The translations under genes were made by a program, and so were the position numbers. Below, piece after piece: positions 47,985 to 58,353 of a stretch of DNA of 64,000 nt (positions are counted from its first letter, which is position 1; the number at the start of each line of letters is the position of its first letter). Origin of the DNA: Henningerozyma blattae CBS 6284. Its lineage: Eukaryota; Ascomycota; Saccharomycetes; Saccharomycetales; Saccharomycetaceae. The notes beneath the pieces were generated by a model. That model searched no databases. It worked only from the letters and a program-made list of their open reading frames with translations, and was not told the DNA's origin. Location: positions 930,001 through 994,000 of the forward strand of contig NC_020186.1 in the NCBI RefSeq assembly GCF_000315915.1, read 5' to 3'.

Positions 47985-50519
47985 ATGTCCACCACTACCA
48001 AATCCTCCTCGACAAGAGTTCAAGATCGTTCTTCAAAAGTACCTAATAAAAATGATAGAGTTGGTATAACACGTATCAGATTCCAATCAGCATTAAAAAG
48101 CCCAGATACTACAAAGAGAGATCAGAAAATTGTTGTCTTGCAAGGACAAATTAAAAAAATTGATATTGAGTTGGAAAAGATTAAAAGTGAATTAAATGAT
48201 GTTTCCAAAGGTACTAATCAATCACAAACTATGAAGTCTTTACAAGATCGAAGAAAGGCGATTGTTAAAGAACAAAATGATTTGAAATCTAATAGACTTC
48301 AGATTGATAAACAGATGGAATTGGTCAATCAAAGTATTAAGAAAAAAAATAATGAAATTAATACTAAGTTAGAGTCCAACAATAAACTGAAATCTAAGGG
48401 GAAAATGAAAACTGTTGAAGATATTGAATTGAGGATTAATGAATCGGAGAAAAAAATTGGATCAGGGAATTTAACTCTTTTAGATGAAAAATTAGAAATT
48501 AAACATTTACAACAATTAAATAAATTGAAAAAAGATTTAATTGCCCTAAAACCAATCCAAAAATCAATTGAAACTGATTCGAAGAAATTGATTGAACTGA
48601 AGAAAAATTTATCCCATCAAATAAAATTATCAAAGGATTTATCAACTGAATTTAAGGAAATTAATGAAAATTTAAATGAGATTTCTCAAAATATTAAATT
48701 ACAAAATGACAAAAGAGTAATTTATGTAGCCAAAAGATCGTTACTATTTAATAAGAAGGATTCCATTAGAAAGCAAATATCTTTAATTCGTAAAGATTTT
48801 AATAATGAATTTAAATCTTATAAACAAAAATTACAACAAGAAAAATTGAACTTTGAAGAAGATAATAAGATGAGAAGATTAATTGAGGCAAAGGATATAG
48901 CAATGGAAAAATTGAATGCGAGATTAAATGAGGCTAAGAAATTAGCCTTTTCAGATGAAATATATTCCATTGAAAACATTTTGTTAGCATTAGACCCAAC
49001 ATTTGAAAAACCAAAAAGACACTTGTTCAATGATCAATCGAAATTCTCAGAGATTAATCATTTCCAAGGTAATAACAGTATAAATTCTAAAGATTTAGAA
49101 TTATTAGAAAATAGTAGACAAAATGATATTAGTTGGTCAAATACACCACCAACAAGATCAAAGAAAGTTTTGAAAAGGTTCAATAAAACTATTGCAGAAG
49201 ATGAAAATTTTAATAAGACTACAAATAATAATAATAATAATAGTAGTAGTAGCAGTAAATTTTTATTAGAACCCTCACTAATAGCCTTATTAGCAGAATT
49301 AGATATAGTTGTACCATTAAACTCAGAACAAGTTAACAAAACGATTGAAGAATTAAAATCAAAACGTCAGTTTTATTTATCAAGACAAGATGAGCAAACT
49401 GAAAAAAATATTAAATATGTTACTGATCAAATTGAAAAAGTAATGAATGAATATTATAAGAATGAAAAAATTATCAAAGAAAGATTAGCATTGAAGAGAA
49501 AATCTGAAAGTAAGTCAAATACAATAAAGGAAAAAATGAAAGATTCAGGTGATGCGAAGGTGCAGGATTTAAATCCATTACAAACTAATGATATCAGGCA
49601 AGAAGTTTCATCCAAAAAAGGTAAGAAAGCATCAAAGAATTCAATAACTTCTAAAAATAATGAAGCGTCAAAACAAATACTGGGAGTATCAACACCGAGT
49701 GAAGTTGAAATAGTTATAGAAAATGATGACTTCAAAATTAATGAATCAAATGAAGTTGAAAAAACAGAAAATCAATCAGCAAGCAATAATGTAAAAATTT
49801 CCAATACAGAAGTCCAACAAATTGATGATAAAAATTTGGAATATCCACAAAATATAATTGAATTAAAGCAAAATGAATCAGATACTATTACCAACTCAGA
49901 TGAAAGTGAAGAAAAAGAATTTGAATTGAAAATTACTAAAGAATATACGGAAGACAATTTAGAAAAAGAAAAATTAACAGAAATCGAATCTGAGGAAGCT
50001 CAAGAAGTAAAAGAGAGTAAAAATATAATTGAAGACAAAGAAATTAAAGAACAATCTGAATTAGATAGTACCAATTTAGATGCCTGTGAAGAAACCAAGG
50101 AAGTTCAAGAATTAAAAGAATCTGAATCAAACGAATCGGTTCCTAAAGAAATTGAAACATCTGAAGTCAATGAGAAACAAAATCAAACTGAGTTGATAAA
50201 TTTAGAAGAAGTTAGTGGAGAAATTGAACGAAAATCTGTTGAAACTGTTGAAGACTATCAAAAAACTAAGTCCAAAAAGGTTGATGAACAAAAAGATACT
50301 CAGGTGACTTCTCTCAATCTTGAGTCTGAAGAAATAAAAGAATCAGGATCAAGCACAATCGAAAAAACAGATAATACTGTAACCAAAGATGAGCTTGCTT
50401 TGCAGAACTCTTCCACTTATGAAGATGAGGAAATTATTGAAGAATTCGTAATTGATGAAGAAAATAACTCAAAAATTCTTAATAGAAAAGGAGTTTCACA
50501 GTTACCTATTGAAGCTTGA
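47985..50519 (+). CDS. BFR1: Bfr1, polysome-associated coiled-coil protein with long acidic C-terminal extension
   Basis: Bfr1 binds mRNP/polysome complexes with Scp160 at the ER and affects secretion and ploidy (family knowledge). Residues 1 to about 515 match S. cerevisiae Bfr1 along its length: long coiled coils (KIVVLQGQIKKIDIELEKIK; KLEIKHLQQLNKLKKDLI), IENILLALDPTFEKPKRHL, and FLLEPSLIALLAELDIVVP at about 425. The S. cerevisiae protein (about 470 residues) ends near here, but this one continues for about 330 more residues of Glu/Lys/Ser/Asn-rich sequence. The extension is one uninterrupted frame. An Asn/Ser run (about 410-425) comes from trinucleotide repeats. It stands tail-to-tail with MCA1. 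Confidence 0.92.
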   Translation: MSTTTKSSSTRVQDRSSKVPNKNDRVGITRIRFQSALKSPDTTKRDQKIVVLQGQIKKIDIELEKIKSELNDVSKGTNQSQTMKSLQDRRKAIVKEQNDLKSNRLQIDKQMELVNQSIKKKNNEINTKLESNNKLKSKGKMKTVEDIELRINESEKKIGSGNLTLLDEKLEIKHLQQLNKLKKDLIALKPIQKSIETDSKKLIELKKNLSHQIKLSKDLSTEFKEINENLNEISQNIKLQNDKRVIYVAKRSLLFNKKDSIRKQISLIRKDFNNEFKSYKQKLQQEKLNFEEDNKMRRLIEAKDIAMEKLNARLNEAKKLAFSDEIYSIENILLALDPTFEKPKRHLFNDQSKFSEINHFQGNNSINSKDLELLENSRQNDISWSNTPPTRSKKVLKRFNKTIAEDENFNKTTNNNNNNSSSSSKFLLEPSLIALLAELDIVVPLNSEQVNKTIEELKSKRQFYLSRQDEQTEKNIKYVTDQIEKVMNEYYKNEKIIKERLALKRKSESKSNTIKEKMKDSGDAKVQDLNPLQTNDIRQEVSSKKGKKASKNSITSKNNEASKQILGVSTPSEVEIVIENDDFKINESNEVEKTENQSASNNVKISNTEVQQIDDKNLEYPQNIIELKQNESDTITNSDESEEKEFELKITKEYTEDNLEKEKLTEIESEEAQEVKESKNIIEDKEIKEQSELDSTNLDACEETKEVQELKESESNESVPKEIETSEVNEKQNQTELINLEEVSGEIERKSVETVEDYQKTKSKKVDEQKDTQVTSLNLESEEIKESGSSTIEKTDNTVTKDELALQNSSTYEDEEIIEEFVIDEENNSKILNRKGVSQLPIEA

Positions 50520-50814
50520 GTTTTCCTTTTAATAAAATATCCTCATTCTTGCAGCGCCATAGATGTATAGATTATTTAAATAGTATTTAAAAATTTTAAT
50601 AGATAATAATAGAAGTTGATATGATCAAATCATCTAAAAAAAGAAAAAAATACATAGCTACTACTCACATTGGTTTAAGCTCCAGAAAAATAGTTATTAG
50701 AAAAGGTTATACAAAAAAAAATTTAAAAAAAAAGAAAAAAAAGAAAAAAAAAGTAAAGTAGTAAAGCATAATATATTGAAATGAAGATTATTTAGCTAGA
50801 AAATATTACTTTTC
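50520..50814. other. Convergent intergenic, BFR1-MCA1
   Basis: 295 bp, A-rich (A-run region at 50,709-50,755), shared 3' region. Nothing else recognised. Confidence 0.5.
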
Positions 50815-52392
50815 TTAGATAATAAACTGAACATTAACATCAATTGGATGAGAGGCAGATAATTGTGGTTTTTGGGTGTACTTTTGAGCCAATTCAGATC
50901 TCATATTTTTTAATAAAGATAAATATGATTGTTCTGGTTGGTTAGTCATGACTTGGATAAAGGCGTATGACATAGCACCAGTCGCGACACCATTGACTTT
51001 AGAATCTGCCGAAGTTTGATTATCTTTAGAACCAGAAATCATAACCACATCTGCAGGAGAAAATTTAATTTGTCTCACTTTTTCACGATCGACGTTATTT
51101 GTGGCACCATTTTTAACACTGCTAATAATACTTCCTAAAGAAGTCATCAACATGGCACGATTACCTTGTGCATATGCCATAGCAGCTTGGATACCATTTT
51201 CTCCGACATCTTTCCAAATACTTGGTTCCTTAATAACACCTTTGGTAGAATAAGTGTAAGGTAAATCTAAAACAGTACCAGAATGACAAGAATCAAATAA
51301 CGCAGTCAATCTGACACCCGCCGGCAATGGTTTAACCATTATATCATGCATTTCATCATCAATAATTGGACCTTTACTTTCAAAATCGATTGGATAAATA
51401 ACGTCATCTAGGCCATCTTCTTCATCACCATCTTCATCTTTAACTTGACCACCATGTCCTGAATAATGGAAAAATAGAGAATCATTTGGTTGTGCGTCTT
51501 TAACTAACCATTTCATAGCTCTTATCATATTATCTCTTGTTGGAACTTTTGCCATTGATTGTTGATCATCAGTTAGCATAACTATGTCATCTGGATTATA
51601 GCCATGTCTTTGAGTTAAAAAGCTATGGATATTGTGAACATCGTTGATACAACCGTTCAATTGATTTTTAGTGCCCAAATAGTTGATACCAATCAGAAGA
51701 GCCTTACGTTTACCAGTACATTGAGAGTATTGATATTGAGCTTGAATACCTTCAATGTTTTGCATGCTTTGTGGAGGTCTTTGCATATTTTCTGGTTGAA
51801 CATAGCCCTGCGGAGGACCATTTGGAGGTCTATAACCTTGGTTGCTATTTTGCTGGTAATTGTTATTGTTATTGTTATAGTTTTGACTTGGTGGTGTCAT
51901 ACCTGGACGTTGGTAATTTCTTGAATCATCATTATATTCATTGGTTCTATTATATTCTTCACGTCTATTAGGCTGGCCATTTGGACGAGAATAATTATCC
52001 TCTTCATATCCGTTATAACCTCTTTGATTATCTTGTTGTCGATAATCTCTGTTTGGAGGAGGAGGGCCATTTGGACGGGAATAATCATCGTTTCCATAAC
52101 TATCGTAACCTCTTTGATTATCTTGTTCATAATCCCTATTTGGAGGAGGACGGCCATTTGGACGAGAGAAACCATCGTTCTCAAAGTTATCATAGTCTCT
52201 GTTTGGAGGAGGAGGACCATTTGGGCGAGAATATCCATCATCTTCATATGAATTAAAGCCTCTTTCACTGCCTTGTTGTTGATAATAACCTCTTTCACCG
52301 CCTTGTTGTTGGTAATCTCTATTTGGAGGTGGTGGACCATTTGGTCTTTGATATTCTTGTTCTCTATCTCTACGATCGCCAAAAAACCCCAT
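50815..52392 (-). CDS. MCA1: Mca1 metacaspase with repeated Pro/Asn-rich prodomain
   Basis: Type I metacaspase, a Ca2+-dependent Arg/Lys-specific cysteine protease linked to protein-aggregate handling and cell death. The product is 525 residues, about 90 longer than S. cerevisiae Mca1. The prodomain (1-215) is Gln/Asn/Gly/Tyr-rich and carries four copies of RPNG(P/R)PPPNRDY at about 16, 56, 77 and 106, plus a decayed one at 136. The caspase domain follows: KRKALLIGINYLGTKNQL, catalytic His313 in HYSGHGGQ, and catalytic Cys369 in LFDSCHSGT. The acidic loop DEDGDEEDGLDD is intact. It is divergent from LIP5. Confidence 0.96.
   Translation of the reverse strand: MGFFGDRRDREQEYQRPNGPPPPNRDYQQQGGERGYYQQQGSERGFNSYEDDGYSRPNGPPPPNRDYDNFENDGFSRPNGRPPPNRDYEQDNQRGYDSYGNDDYSRPNGPPPPNRDYRQQDNQRGYNGYEEDNYSRPNGQPNRREEYNRTNEYNDDSRNYQRPGMTPPSQNYNNNNNNYQQNSNQGYRPPNGPPQGYVQPENMQRPPQSMQNIEGIQAQYQYSQCTGKRKALLIGINYLGTKNQLNGCINDVHNIHSFLTQRHGYNPDDIVMLTDDQQSMAKVPTRDNMIRAMKWLVKDAQPNDSLFFHYSGHGGQVKDEDGDEEDGLDDVIYPIDFESKGPIIDDEMHDIMVKPLPAGVRLTALFDSCHSGTVLDLPYTYSTKGVIKEPSIWKDVGENGIQAAMAYAQGNRAMLMTSLGSIISSVKNGATNNVDREKVRQIKFSPADVVMISGSKDNQTSADSKVNGVATGAMSYAFIQVMTNQPEQSYLSLLKNMRSELAQKYTQKPQLSASHPIDVNVQFII
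51935..52370 (-). repeat. Tandem coding repeats in the MCA1 prodomain
   Basis: Imperfect repeats, each encoding RPNGPPPPNRDY followed by a Gln/Asn/Gly/Tyr-rich spacer of variable length (17-28 residues). They are visible in DNA as recurring TTTGGAGGAGGAGG and CCATTTGG blocks. Copy number probably varies between strains. Confidence 0.75.
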
Positions 52393-53375
52393 TTTTTTTA
52401 TAGTAGAAGCTTGATATAGATCTGTTTGTCTGTCTTATTATACCAACTAACGGACTGTAGCCTTTGATCTGTGGATCTCAATCTCAGGAATCTGTTGGTA
52501 GTTTGTTTTTTTTTCATAAATAATTTGATACATTTGTCTTCTGAATCCACTAGTTATATATATTATATAAATAACCTTAATAGAATTAACTCATCAGAGG
52601 TAATTGAAATTTCAGGCTGAAAAAGGAAAACGGGCGCAGTGATGGGCCACGTGAACAAAAAACACGAAAATAAAAATGTTACCCGGCGAGATTTATTCTA
52701 AAAGATCGGCGGTTAAAAAGTTCTGTTAGAAGTAAGCTATTATTTTGTTCAATAGCCTCGAGTATCATACTGTATTAACGTTTATTGATTCCAACCTGTA
52801 AGCTTTTATTTTATTTTTATTTTATTATTTTTTTTTAATTTGTTATTTTTTATTGGGACCGATGAATAGTATGCAGAATTGGTAGAGGAGAAGTTAAACT
52901 CTATATGAGTATGAAACGATTTTGAAGACCACAATATTCAATATTTGTATCACATCTTCCTCTTTTTTTATTACTATTTTTATTAGTTTGATTCTACTTT
53001 TTAATATTTTTCTTATTATTAGTTTAGAGTCATTCTGTTTTTGACTTCTAAATTTCCCATATTAGAATTTCGGACTCCTTTAGCCTATCAGAAAAGATCA
53101 CGAATAAAAGAAATGAGCATAATAAAATATCGAAAGTTATCGAAATTTGAAATAAGATAATTTGAATATTCAACTTTGTAGAGTGTTTAGATGGGTATTA
53201 AACAGATTTACACACCTACATATTCTATTAAATTTGCTTGTTTTCTTTTTTAACAGGCTCATATCTTTTTGATTTTTTTAATCAGGGGACACGTAAGGTT
53301 GGTATAATATAATAAAATATAATATAATATAATTAGCATATTAAAATAATAAGAAAAGCAAACAAGCACGAAAAT
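52393..53375. promoter_or_regulatory. Divergent promoter region, MCA1 and LIP5
   Basis: 983 bp. On the MCA1 side are a CACGTG E-box (52,648-52,653, Cbf1/Pho4 type) and a Reb1 site TTACCCG (52,679-52,685). On the LIP5 side is a long AT stretch ending in (AATAT)n repeats at 53,306-53,335. No ORF. Confidence 0.5.
52648..52685. promoter_or_regulatory. E-box (CACGTG) plus Reb1-like site
   Basis: CACGTG at 52,648-52,653 and TTACCCG at 52,679-52,685, in a small GC-rich patch about 260-290 bp upstream of MCA1. Confidence 0.5.
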
Positions 53376-54605
53376 ATGCTAAGAATTTCTACTAATTGCT
53401 CAATTAAACGTGTTGTATCGACACCACCATCTCAACTAAGACAACTAAGCTCCTCATCAATACTTTTCACTAATGATACAAAGCCAAAGAATAGTTCTGC
53501 TCCATCTACGGATTCAAAGAGAATTCCTAAAGTGAGACTCGATATGAGAAATGGTCCAAGTTTTGAAGATTTTTTAATGGGAAGAGCAAACAAAGATTAT
53601 GTAACTCTGGACCCTTTGGCAAGAGCAAGAACCGACAAAGAAGAATATAAGAAATTGCCTAGATGGCTGAAAGTTCCAATTCCCAAAGGATCAAGCTTCC
53701 ATAAAATGAAAGGTGATTTGAGAGATTTGAAGCTGAGTACAGTTTGTGAAGAAGCTAAATGTCCCAATATTGGGGAATGTTGGGGTGGTTCTGATAAATC
53801 AAAAGCCACTGCAACAATCATGTTGTTAGGTGACACATGTACTCGTGGTTGTAGATTTTGCTCTGTTAAGACTAATAGAACACCAGCAAAACCTGATCCA
53901 ATGGAACCTGAGAATACTGCAGAAGCTATCAAGAGATGGGGTCTTGGTTATGTCGTCTTAACAACAGTTGATAGAGATGACTTACCAGATGGTGGTTCCC
54001 ATCATTTAGCTGAAACAGTAATGAAGATTAAACAAAAGGCTCCTAATACTTTGGTTGAAACATTAGGTGGGGATTTCAGAGGGGATTTATCTCAAGTGGA
54101 TGTTTTGGCTAAATCTGGTCTAGATGTTTACGCTCATAACTTAGAGACTGTAGAAGCTTTGACTCCTCATGTCAGAGATAGAAGAGCTACTTATGCTCAA
54201 TCCTTAAACGTATTGAAACGTGCTAAAGAAACTGTACCCACTTTGATTACAAAATCTTCTATAATGTTGGGGTTCGGTGAAACTGATGATCAAGTCTTAC
54301 AAACTTTGAAAGATTTACGTACAATTGGTTGTGATATTGTTACTTTCGGTCAATATATGAGACCAACAAGAAGACATATGAAAGTTGTTGAATATGTCAA
54401 ACCTGATAAATTCAATTATTGGAGAGATAAAGCTCTTGAACTTGGATTTTTACATTGTGTCTCTGGTCCATTAGTTCGTTCCTCTTATAAAGCTGGTGAA
54501 GCCTTTATTGAAAATATTCTTAAGAAAAGAAAGCTAGTTGCCAATTCTTCTATACTCAACTCAGTGAAAGATATGAACATGGAAACTAACATCTCATTCA
54601 AATAG
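53376..54605 (+). CDS. LIP5: Lipoyl synthase, mitochondrial
   Basis: Radical-SAM enzyme that inserts two sulfurs into octanoyl groups on pyruvate and 2-oxoglutarate dehydrogenase E2 and on the glycine cleavage H protein. The product is 409 residues. The first ~30 residues are basic and Ser/Thr-rich, a likely mitochondrial presequence. The auxiliary 4Fe-4S cluster cysteines are in [12 protein letters not shown] (124, 129, 135), the SAM cluster cysteines in CTRGCRFC (155, 159, 162). The RSSYKAG motif near the C-terminus holds the serine that ligates the auxiliary cluster. All essential residues are present. Confidence 0.97.
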   Translation: MLRISTNCSIKRVVSTPPSQLRQLSSSSILFTNDTKPKNSSAPSTDSKRIPKVRLDMRNGPSFEDFLMGRANKDYVTLDPLARARTDKEEYKKLPRWLKVPIPKGSSFHKMKGDLRDLKLSTVCEEAKCPNIGECWGGSDKSKATATIMLLGDTCTRGCRFCSVKTNRTPAKPDPMEPENTAEAIKRWGLGYVVLTTVDRDDLPDGGSHHLAETVMKIKQKAPNTLVETLGGDFRGDLSQVDVLAKSGLDVYAHNLETVEALTPHVRDRRATYAQSLNVLKRAKETVPTLITKSSIMLGFGETDDQVLQTLKDLRTIGCDIVTFGQYMRPTRRHMKVVEYVKPDKFNYWRDKALELGFLHCVSGPLVRSSYKAGEAFIENILKKRKLVANSSILNSVKDMNMETNISFK

Positions 54606-54996
54606 ATAGACAAAAGAGTATGTTCACTTTCTCGATTTTGTATATTATTCCATGATTTCATATCGCCTTCGCATTTTTTATTCTTTTTTACATCATCACA
54701 CTTAACTATTTTAAGCATGATTATCATATTATACTAGTCTATATTTATTTCTTTATTTATTTATCATATTATTTTAAAAAATATGTGTATATAATAATAA
54801 CATTCAAAAATCACTTGCTTTTATAACAAGCTTTTTTTTTCCTGAAATGATATTTTATTTTTGTATAATGAAATAAGAAAAAAAATAAATAAAGACCATA
54901 AATAAATAAATTGTTATTGTATTTGAAACCAAATTTTGTTTGGCTCTACAAGTCATATATACATCCATTATACCAATAAGACATTTACTATATCAT
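54606..54996. other. Convergent intergenic, LIP5-BEM3
   Basis: 391 bp, AT-rich 3' region of two convergent genes, with (TTTA)n stretches. Nothing else recognised. Confidence 0.5.
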
Positions 54997-57900
54997 TTAC
55001 TCCATGAATTGTCTTCTCGAAACGTCATCTAATGGTAATCCACCTTCAAATATACAATTGAAGTCAACAATAAACGGTTGTAATATGTTTGCAGGAATCT
55101 GTAATGTTGTTGAGAATACAATGGAAAGATTTCTTAACCCCATTCTATTGAATGTTTTATTTTGTATCACATTGTTTAATAAATCGAATAATGCATACGA
55201 TAAACCTAAATTATCCTTCTTAATTACACCATTTTTAACGAGGTTTCTATACTCCAATGCAATAACTTCATCTTGTCCATTAAATCTTTCTACAATTCCA
55301 TTGAATACATTGAAATTTTCATCACCAATAATGGAATGAGGTAACTTTCTCAAATATAATTTCAATAAACTGCAAACTACATTAACATCAATGTTAGTTA
55401 AGCCTTCATGTTTGTTTAATTCATTTGGATCAAGTAAATCAATATCAAATTCTCTATCAAATACTTCTTGTACTGCTTTGATCAGAATACTTGAGCCACT
55501 TAAACGGAAAATACCATCACTTTTTAAACAGTTCTTTTTATATAGAAATTCAACACATCTAAAAATAACTGAAGGTATTTGAAATCTATTCTTATAAAGA
55601 TGTGAACTTAGTTTTAATTGAACTTCGATTGGGGCACCGAACATAAATTTAGATGGATCGAACATGGTAGTTGATAGACTATTGGTATTATTATTAGTAA
55701 TATTTAAAATAAAATTGGGCGCTGCAGACGTATCTAACTCTGCATTCTCTGGCATCGGTTCTAATGGACTTGAACTGTTAGTATTATTATTGTTACTATT
55801 ACTATTATTGTTCGTATTGTTCATTTGACTATTTGGAACTTTTTTAAATGGGAATAAATTTCTCATTTTGATCTTTTTCTTATCAGAGTTTACACTAGAT
55901 GTCTGTGAACCATTTACAGAGGAAGAACTGCTATTAACTGTGCTTAGTGTTGGACTTTCATTCTTTGTTAAAGGATTGGCATCGTTACCTTTATTAGAAA
56001 TAGTATTAGAATTGTTCACTGCTGAATATGGAGAACCACCAGATAAGTCTGTCACAAATGTGGGACCAAAGGAAGATATAGATTCATTTCTAGTTTGATC
56101 CTTATCAGCAATTGAAGGTGCGGTTGAGGTTGCTATGTTTGATGGAGTTGTCGGTACTTCATTTGCAATTTTATCTGACGTAGAGATAGACTCAGACGAT
56201 CTAGAGTTTGTTGGCATTATAATTTCATTTTCCATGTAAATACTAATATGCTTAATCCAATTTTCACGTTGCTTTAATGTTTCAGTACAAAAGAAGTACT
56301 TAGGATTAGCCGTTAAAGCACTTTTTTTATGTTCAGTAATTATGAAACCATTTTTTGCGCCATTTCTATCATCATGAGAGTTTTGCATAATTTCTAGATT
56401 TGCTTGCTTTAATCTAATTTCATCAGTCTTTATAGAATTTTCGTAGACTTTAATTTCACCATTGTCTAATACACCATGTTTCAATTTCCAAGGGGTAGTA
56501 TTGCCCAATGTTTTGGTTTTTCTCATAATAAGGGGACCTTCAATTGTTTCTTCATCATCTAGTATTAATGGACGCATAACAGTATCAGTACTTAAAAATT
56601 CAGCAACTTTAAAAGAAGTCTTCGGGGTTAGTACAGGTAAGTTTGATAACATTCGAAAATATTCATTTAGTAAATTTAATCGATAGTCAATTTTTGCTGG
56701 TATAAAGGATTCAAAAGTTTGTTTTGATGGTAATTTAGGAAATGGTTGTGAAGGCATATCAGAATGAATGAATTTTGCCAAATCATATATTTGTTGTGGG
56801 TTTTTGGAAAATTTGAACATCTCCTTGTCAGAACTTCGATCAATTACACTGAATAGTGATAAAATGGAGCTTGGATCATCGTGTATTTTTTCATTTTCTG
56901 AATACAAAGTACTGAGCACTTCAAGTTTAATAGTATCAATTTCTGAAGGCTGAACAAATAACGGTATATCTGATTTTGGCATTGACATTATTGAAGAGTT
57001 TCTTCTTGTGGAAGGAGATCTAAAATCAATCGCAGATTTTCTTCTAGGAGATGGTGATTTATAAGTTGTAGTAGTTGATGCTTGTAAATTAGAATTTGAG
57101 ATGGATTTCTCTATCACATTATCGTTTGAAGGTACGTAAGTTCTTATGGATGAGGTTGTAGTAGTAACAGTTGTTGATTTTTTCAAATCTGAGCTATGCA
57201 AAGAGAAACTTAAACGATTATCATCATTTGAATTTCTATCCTTGGTTTCTGTACCATCAAAAGCTGTATCCATCAAACTATTAAATAAGTTCAATTGGGA
57301 TTGAGATTGACTAGTGGATGTGGGTGAAAAATCAATTGAATTTGGTTTTGAGAAATCTGTATTATTTGCATTATTAAATGTAGATCCATTATTTTGTAAT
57401 GGTGTACGTGCAATTTTCAAGCCTGGTATATTACTCGATATGCTATGACTTGGTGTTGTATCTGAAACCATTGGTGATTTTGTAGATTCATTTTCAAACG
57501 AACTCTTTTGTGCAGGAGGCTCAGTTATTGTTTTTGATGTATTTGTGGGAGCTGATGTTGTATTAGCAGATGCAAATGTGGGGGCAATTGTATTTGAAGG
57601 AACGTTCATTTTTTTCTTATTTGGAGATGAAATAGATATCCTTGAAGTGGTATAAGATACAGAAGTAGCTGGTGCGGCTAATGCTGCAAGTTCATCACGG
57701 TCAGTTATAGTTATATTATTTTTAGAAGGAGTATCTTTCATAGTATTATTTGTGGTATTAGTATTAACAGTTGAAGCTGGATTAGGGGTGGTAGTGACTG
57801 TAGAAACAGCAGTAGTAGTGATAGTGGGTGAATTTACAGCTTGATTTCTGTCATAGTACCTTTGGGGCAACTTCAAATCAAGATCCAAATCTTTAACATT

Positions 57901-58353
57901 TCTGCTGGGTCTTGGTTTCCTCTCTTGTAAAACAGGTTTTAGATTAACTGGAGAATATTCATTTTGAAGATCTATATATTCCGGTAAACTCTTCACATTA
58001 TTCAATAATGTTTCAAATGGAATATTAACATCCATGACAATATTTGATTTTGAATCTGAATGGTTGAGAGTTAAGTTGTATAATGAACGAATATCATTTT
58101 GAAATTTTTTAATTTTTGTTTGATTTTCCCTAATCTTTTCTCTTAGGATTTTATTCTTTATAATCAGTTCATCCTCATTCATCATAGTATTATCAGTGAC
58201 GCTAATATTGTTATGAGTATTCATATTGTTTTTATTATGGTGCATATGAGTATTACTACTATTCGATAAACTGATATTTGAATTTGAAAATCCAGATTCG
58301 TATTCACCAATGAGACTCGGCGTGGAGTCATGGGCGCTAGTTTGATTATTCAT
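54997..58353 (-). CDS. BEM3: Bem3, Rho GTPase-activating protein for Cdc42
   Basis: RhoGAP that restrains Cdc42 in bud-site assembly and polarity. At 1118 residues it is close to S. cerevisiae Bem3. The order of domains is typical. An N-terminal coiled coil (about 60-95, KNKILREKIRENQTKIKKFQ) comes first, then a long Ser/Thr/Asn-rich region. Next are a PX domain (about 465-565, with PSQPFPKLP), a PH domain (about 600-710, EGPLIMRKTKTLG... ENWIKHISIYME), and a Ser/Asn-rich spacer. The C-terminal RhoGAP domain is at about 915-1110, with arginine finger GIFRLSGSS at about 943. Two ACGCG cores lie about 600 bp upstream (58,961-58,973), possible G1/S sites. Confidence 0.95.
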   Translation of the reverse strand: MNNQTSAHDSTPSLIGEYESGFSNSNISLSNSSNTHMHHNKNNMNTHNNISVTDNTMMNEDELIIKNKILREKIRENQTKIKKFQNDIRSLYNLTLNHSDSKSNIVMDVNIPFETLLNNVKSLPEYIDLQNEYSPVNLKPVLQERKPRPSRNVKDLDLDLKLPQRYYDRNQAVNSPTITTTAVSTVTTTPNPASTVNTNTTNNTMKDTPSKNNITITDRDELAALAAPATSVSYTTSRISISSPNKKKMNVPSNTIAPTFASANTTSAPTNTSKTITEPPAQKSSFENESTKSPMVSDTTPSHSISSNIPGLKIARTPLQNNGSTFNNANNTDFSKPNSIDFSPTSTSQSQSQLNLFNSLMDTAFDGTETKDRNSNDDNRLSFSLHSSDLKKSTTVTTTTSSIRTYVPSNDNVIEKSISNSNLQASTTTTYKSPSPRRKSAIDFRSPSTRRNSSIMSMPKSDIPLFVQPSEIDTIKLEVLSTLYSENEKIHDDPSSILSLFSVIDRSSDKEMFKFSKNPQQIYDLAKFIHSDMPSQPFPKLPSKQTFESFIPAKIDYRLNLLNEYFRMLSNLPVLTPKTSFKVAEFLSTDTVMRPLILDDEETIEGPLIMRKTKTLGNTTPWKLKHGVLDNGEIKVYENSIKTDEIRLKQANLEIMQNSHDDRNGAKNGFIITEHKKSALTANPKYFFCTETLKQRENWIKHISIYMENEIIMPTNSRSSESISTSDKIANEVPTTPSNIATSTAPSIADKDQTRNESISSFGPTFVTDLSGGSPYSAVNNSNTISNKGNDANPLTKNESPTLSTVNSSSSSVNGSQTSSVNSDKKKIKMRNLFPFKKVPNSQMNNTNNNSNSNNNNTNSSSPLEPMPENAELDTSAAPNFILNITNNNTNSLSTTMFDPSKFMFGAPIEVQLKLSSHLYKNRFQIPSVIFRCVEFLYKKNCLKSDGIFRLSGSSILIKAVQEVFDREFDIDLLDPNELNKHEGLTNIDVNVVCSLLKLYLRKLPHSIIGDENFNVFNGIVERFNGQDEVIALEYRNLVKNGVIKKDNLGLSYALFDLLNNVIQNKTFNRMGLRNLSIVFSTTLQIPANILQPFIVDFNCIFEGGLPLDDVSRRQFME

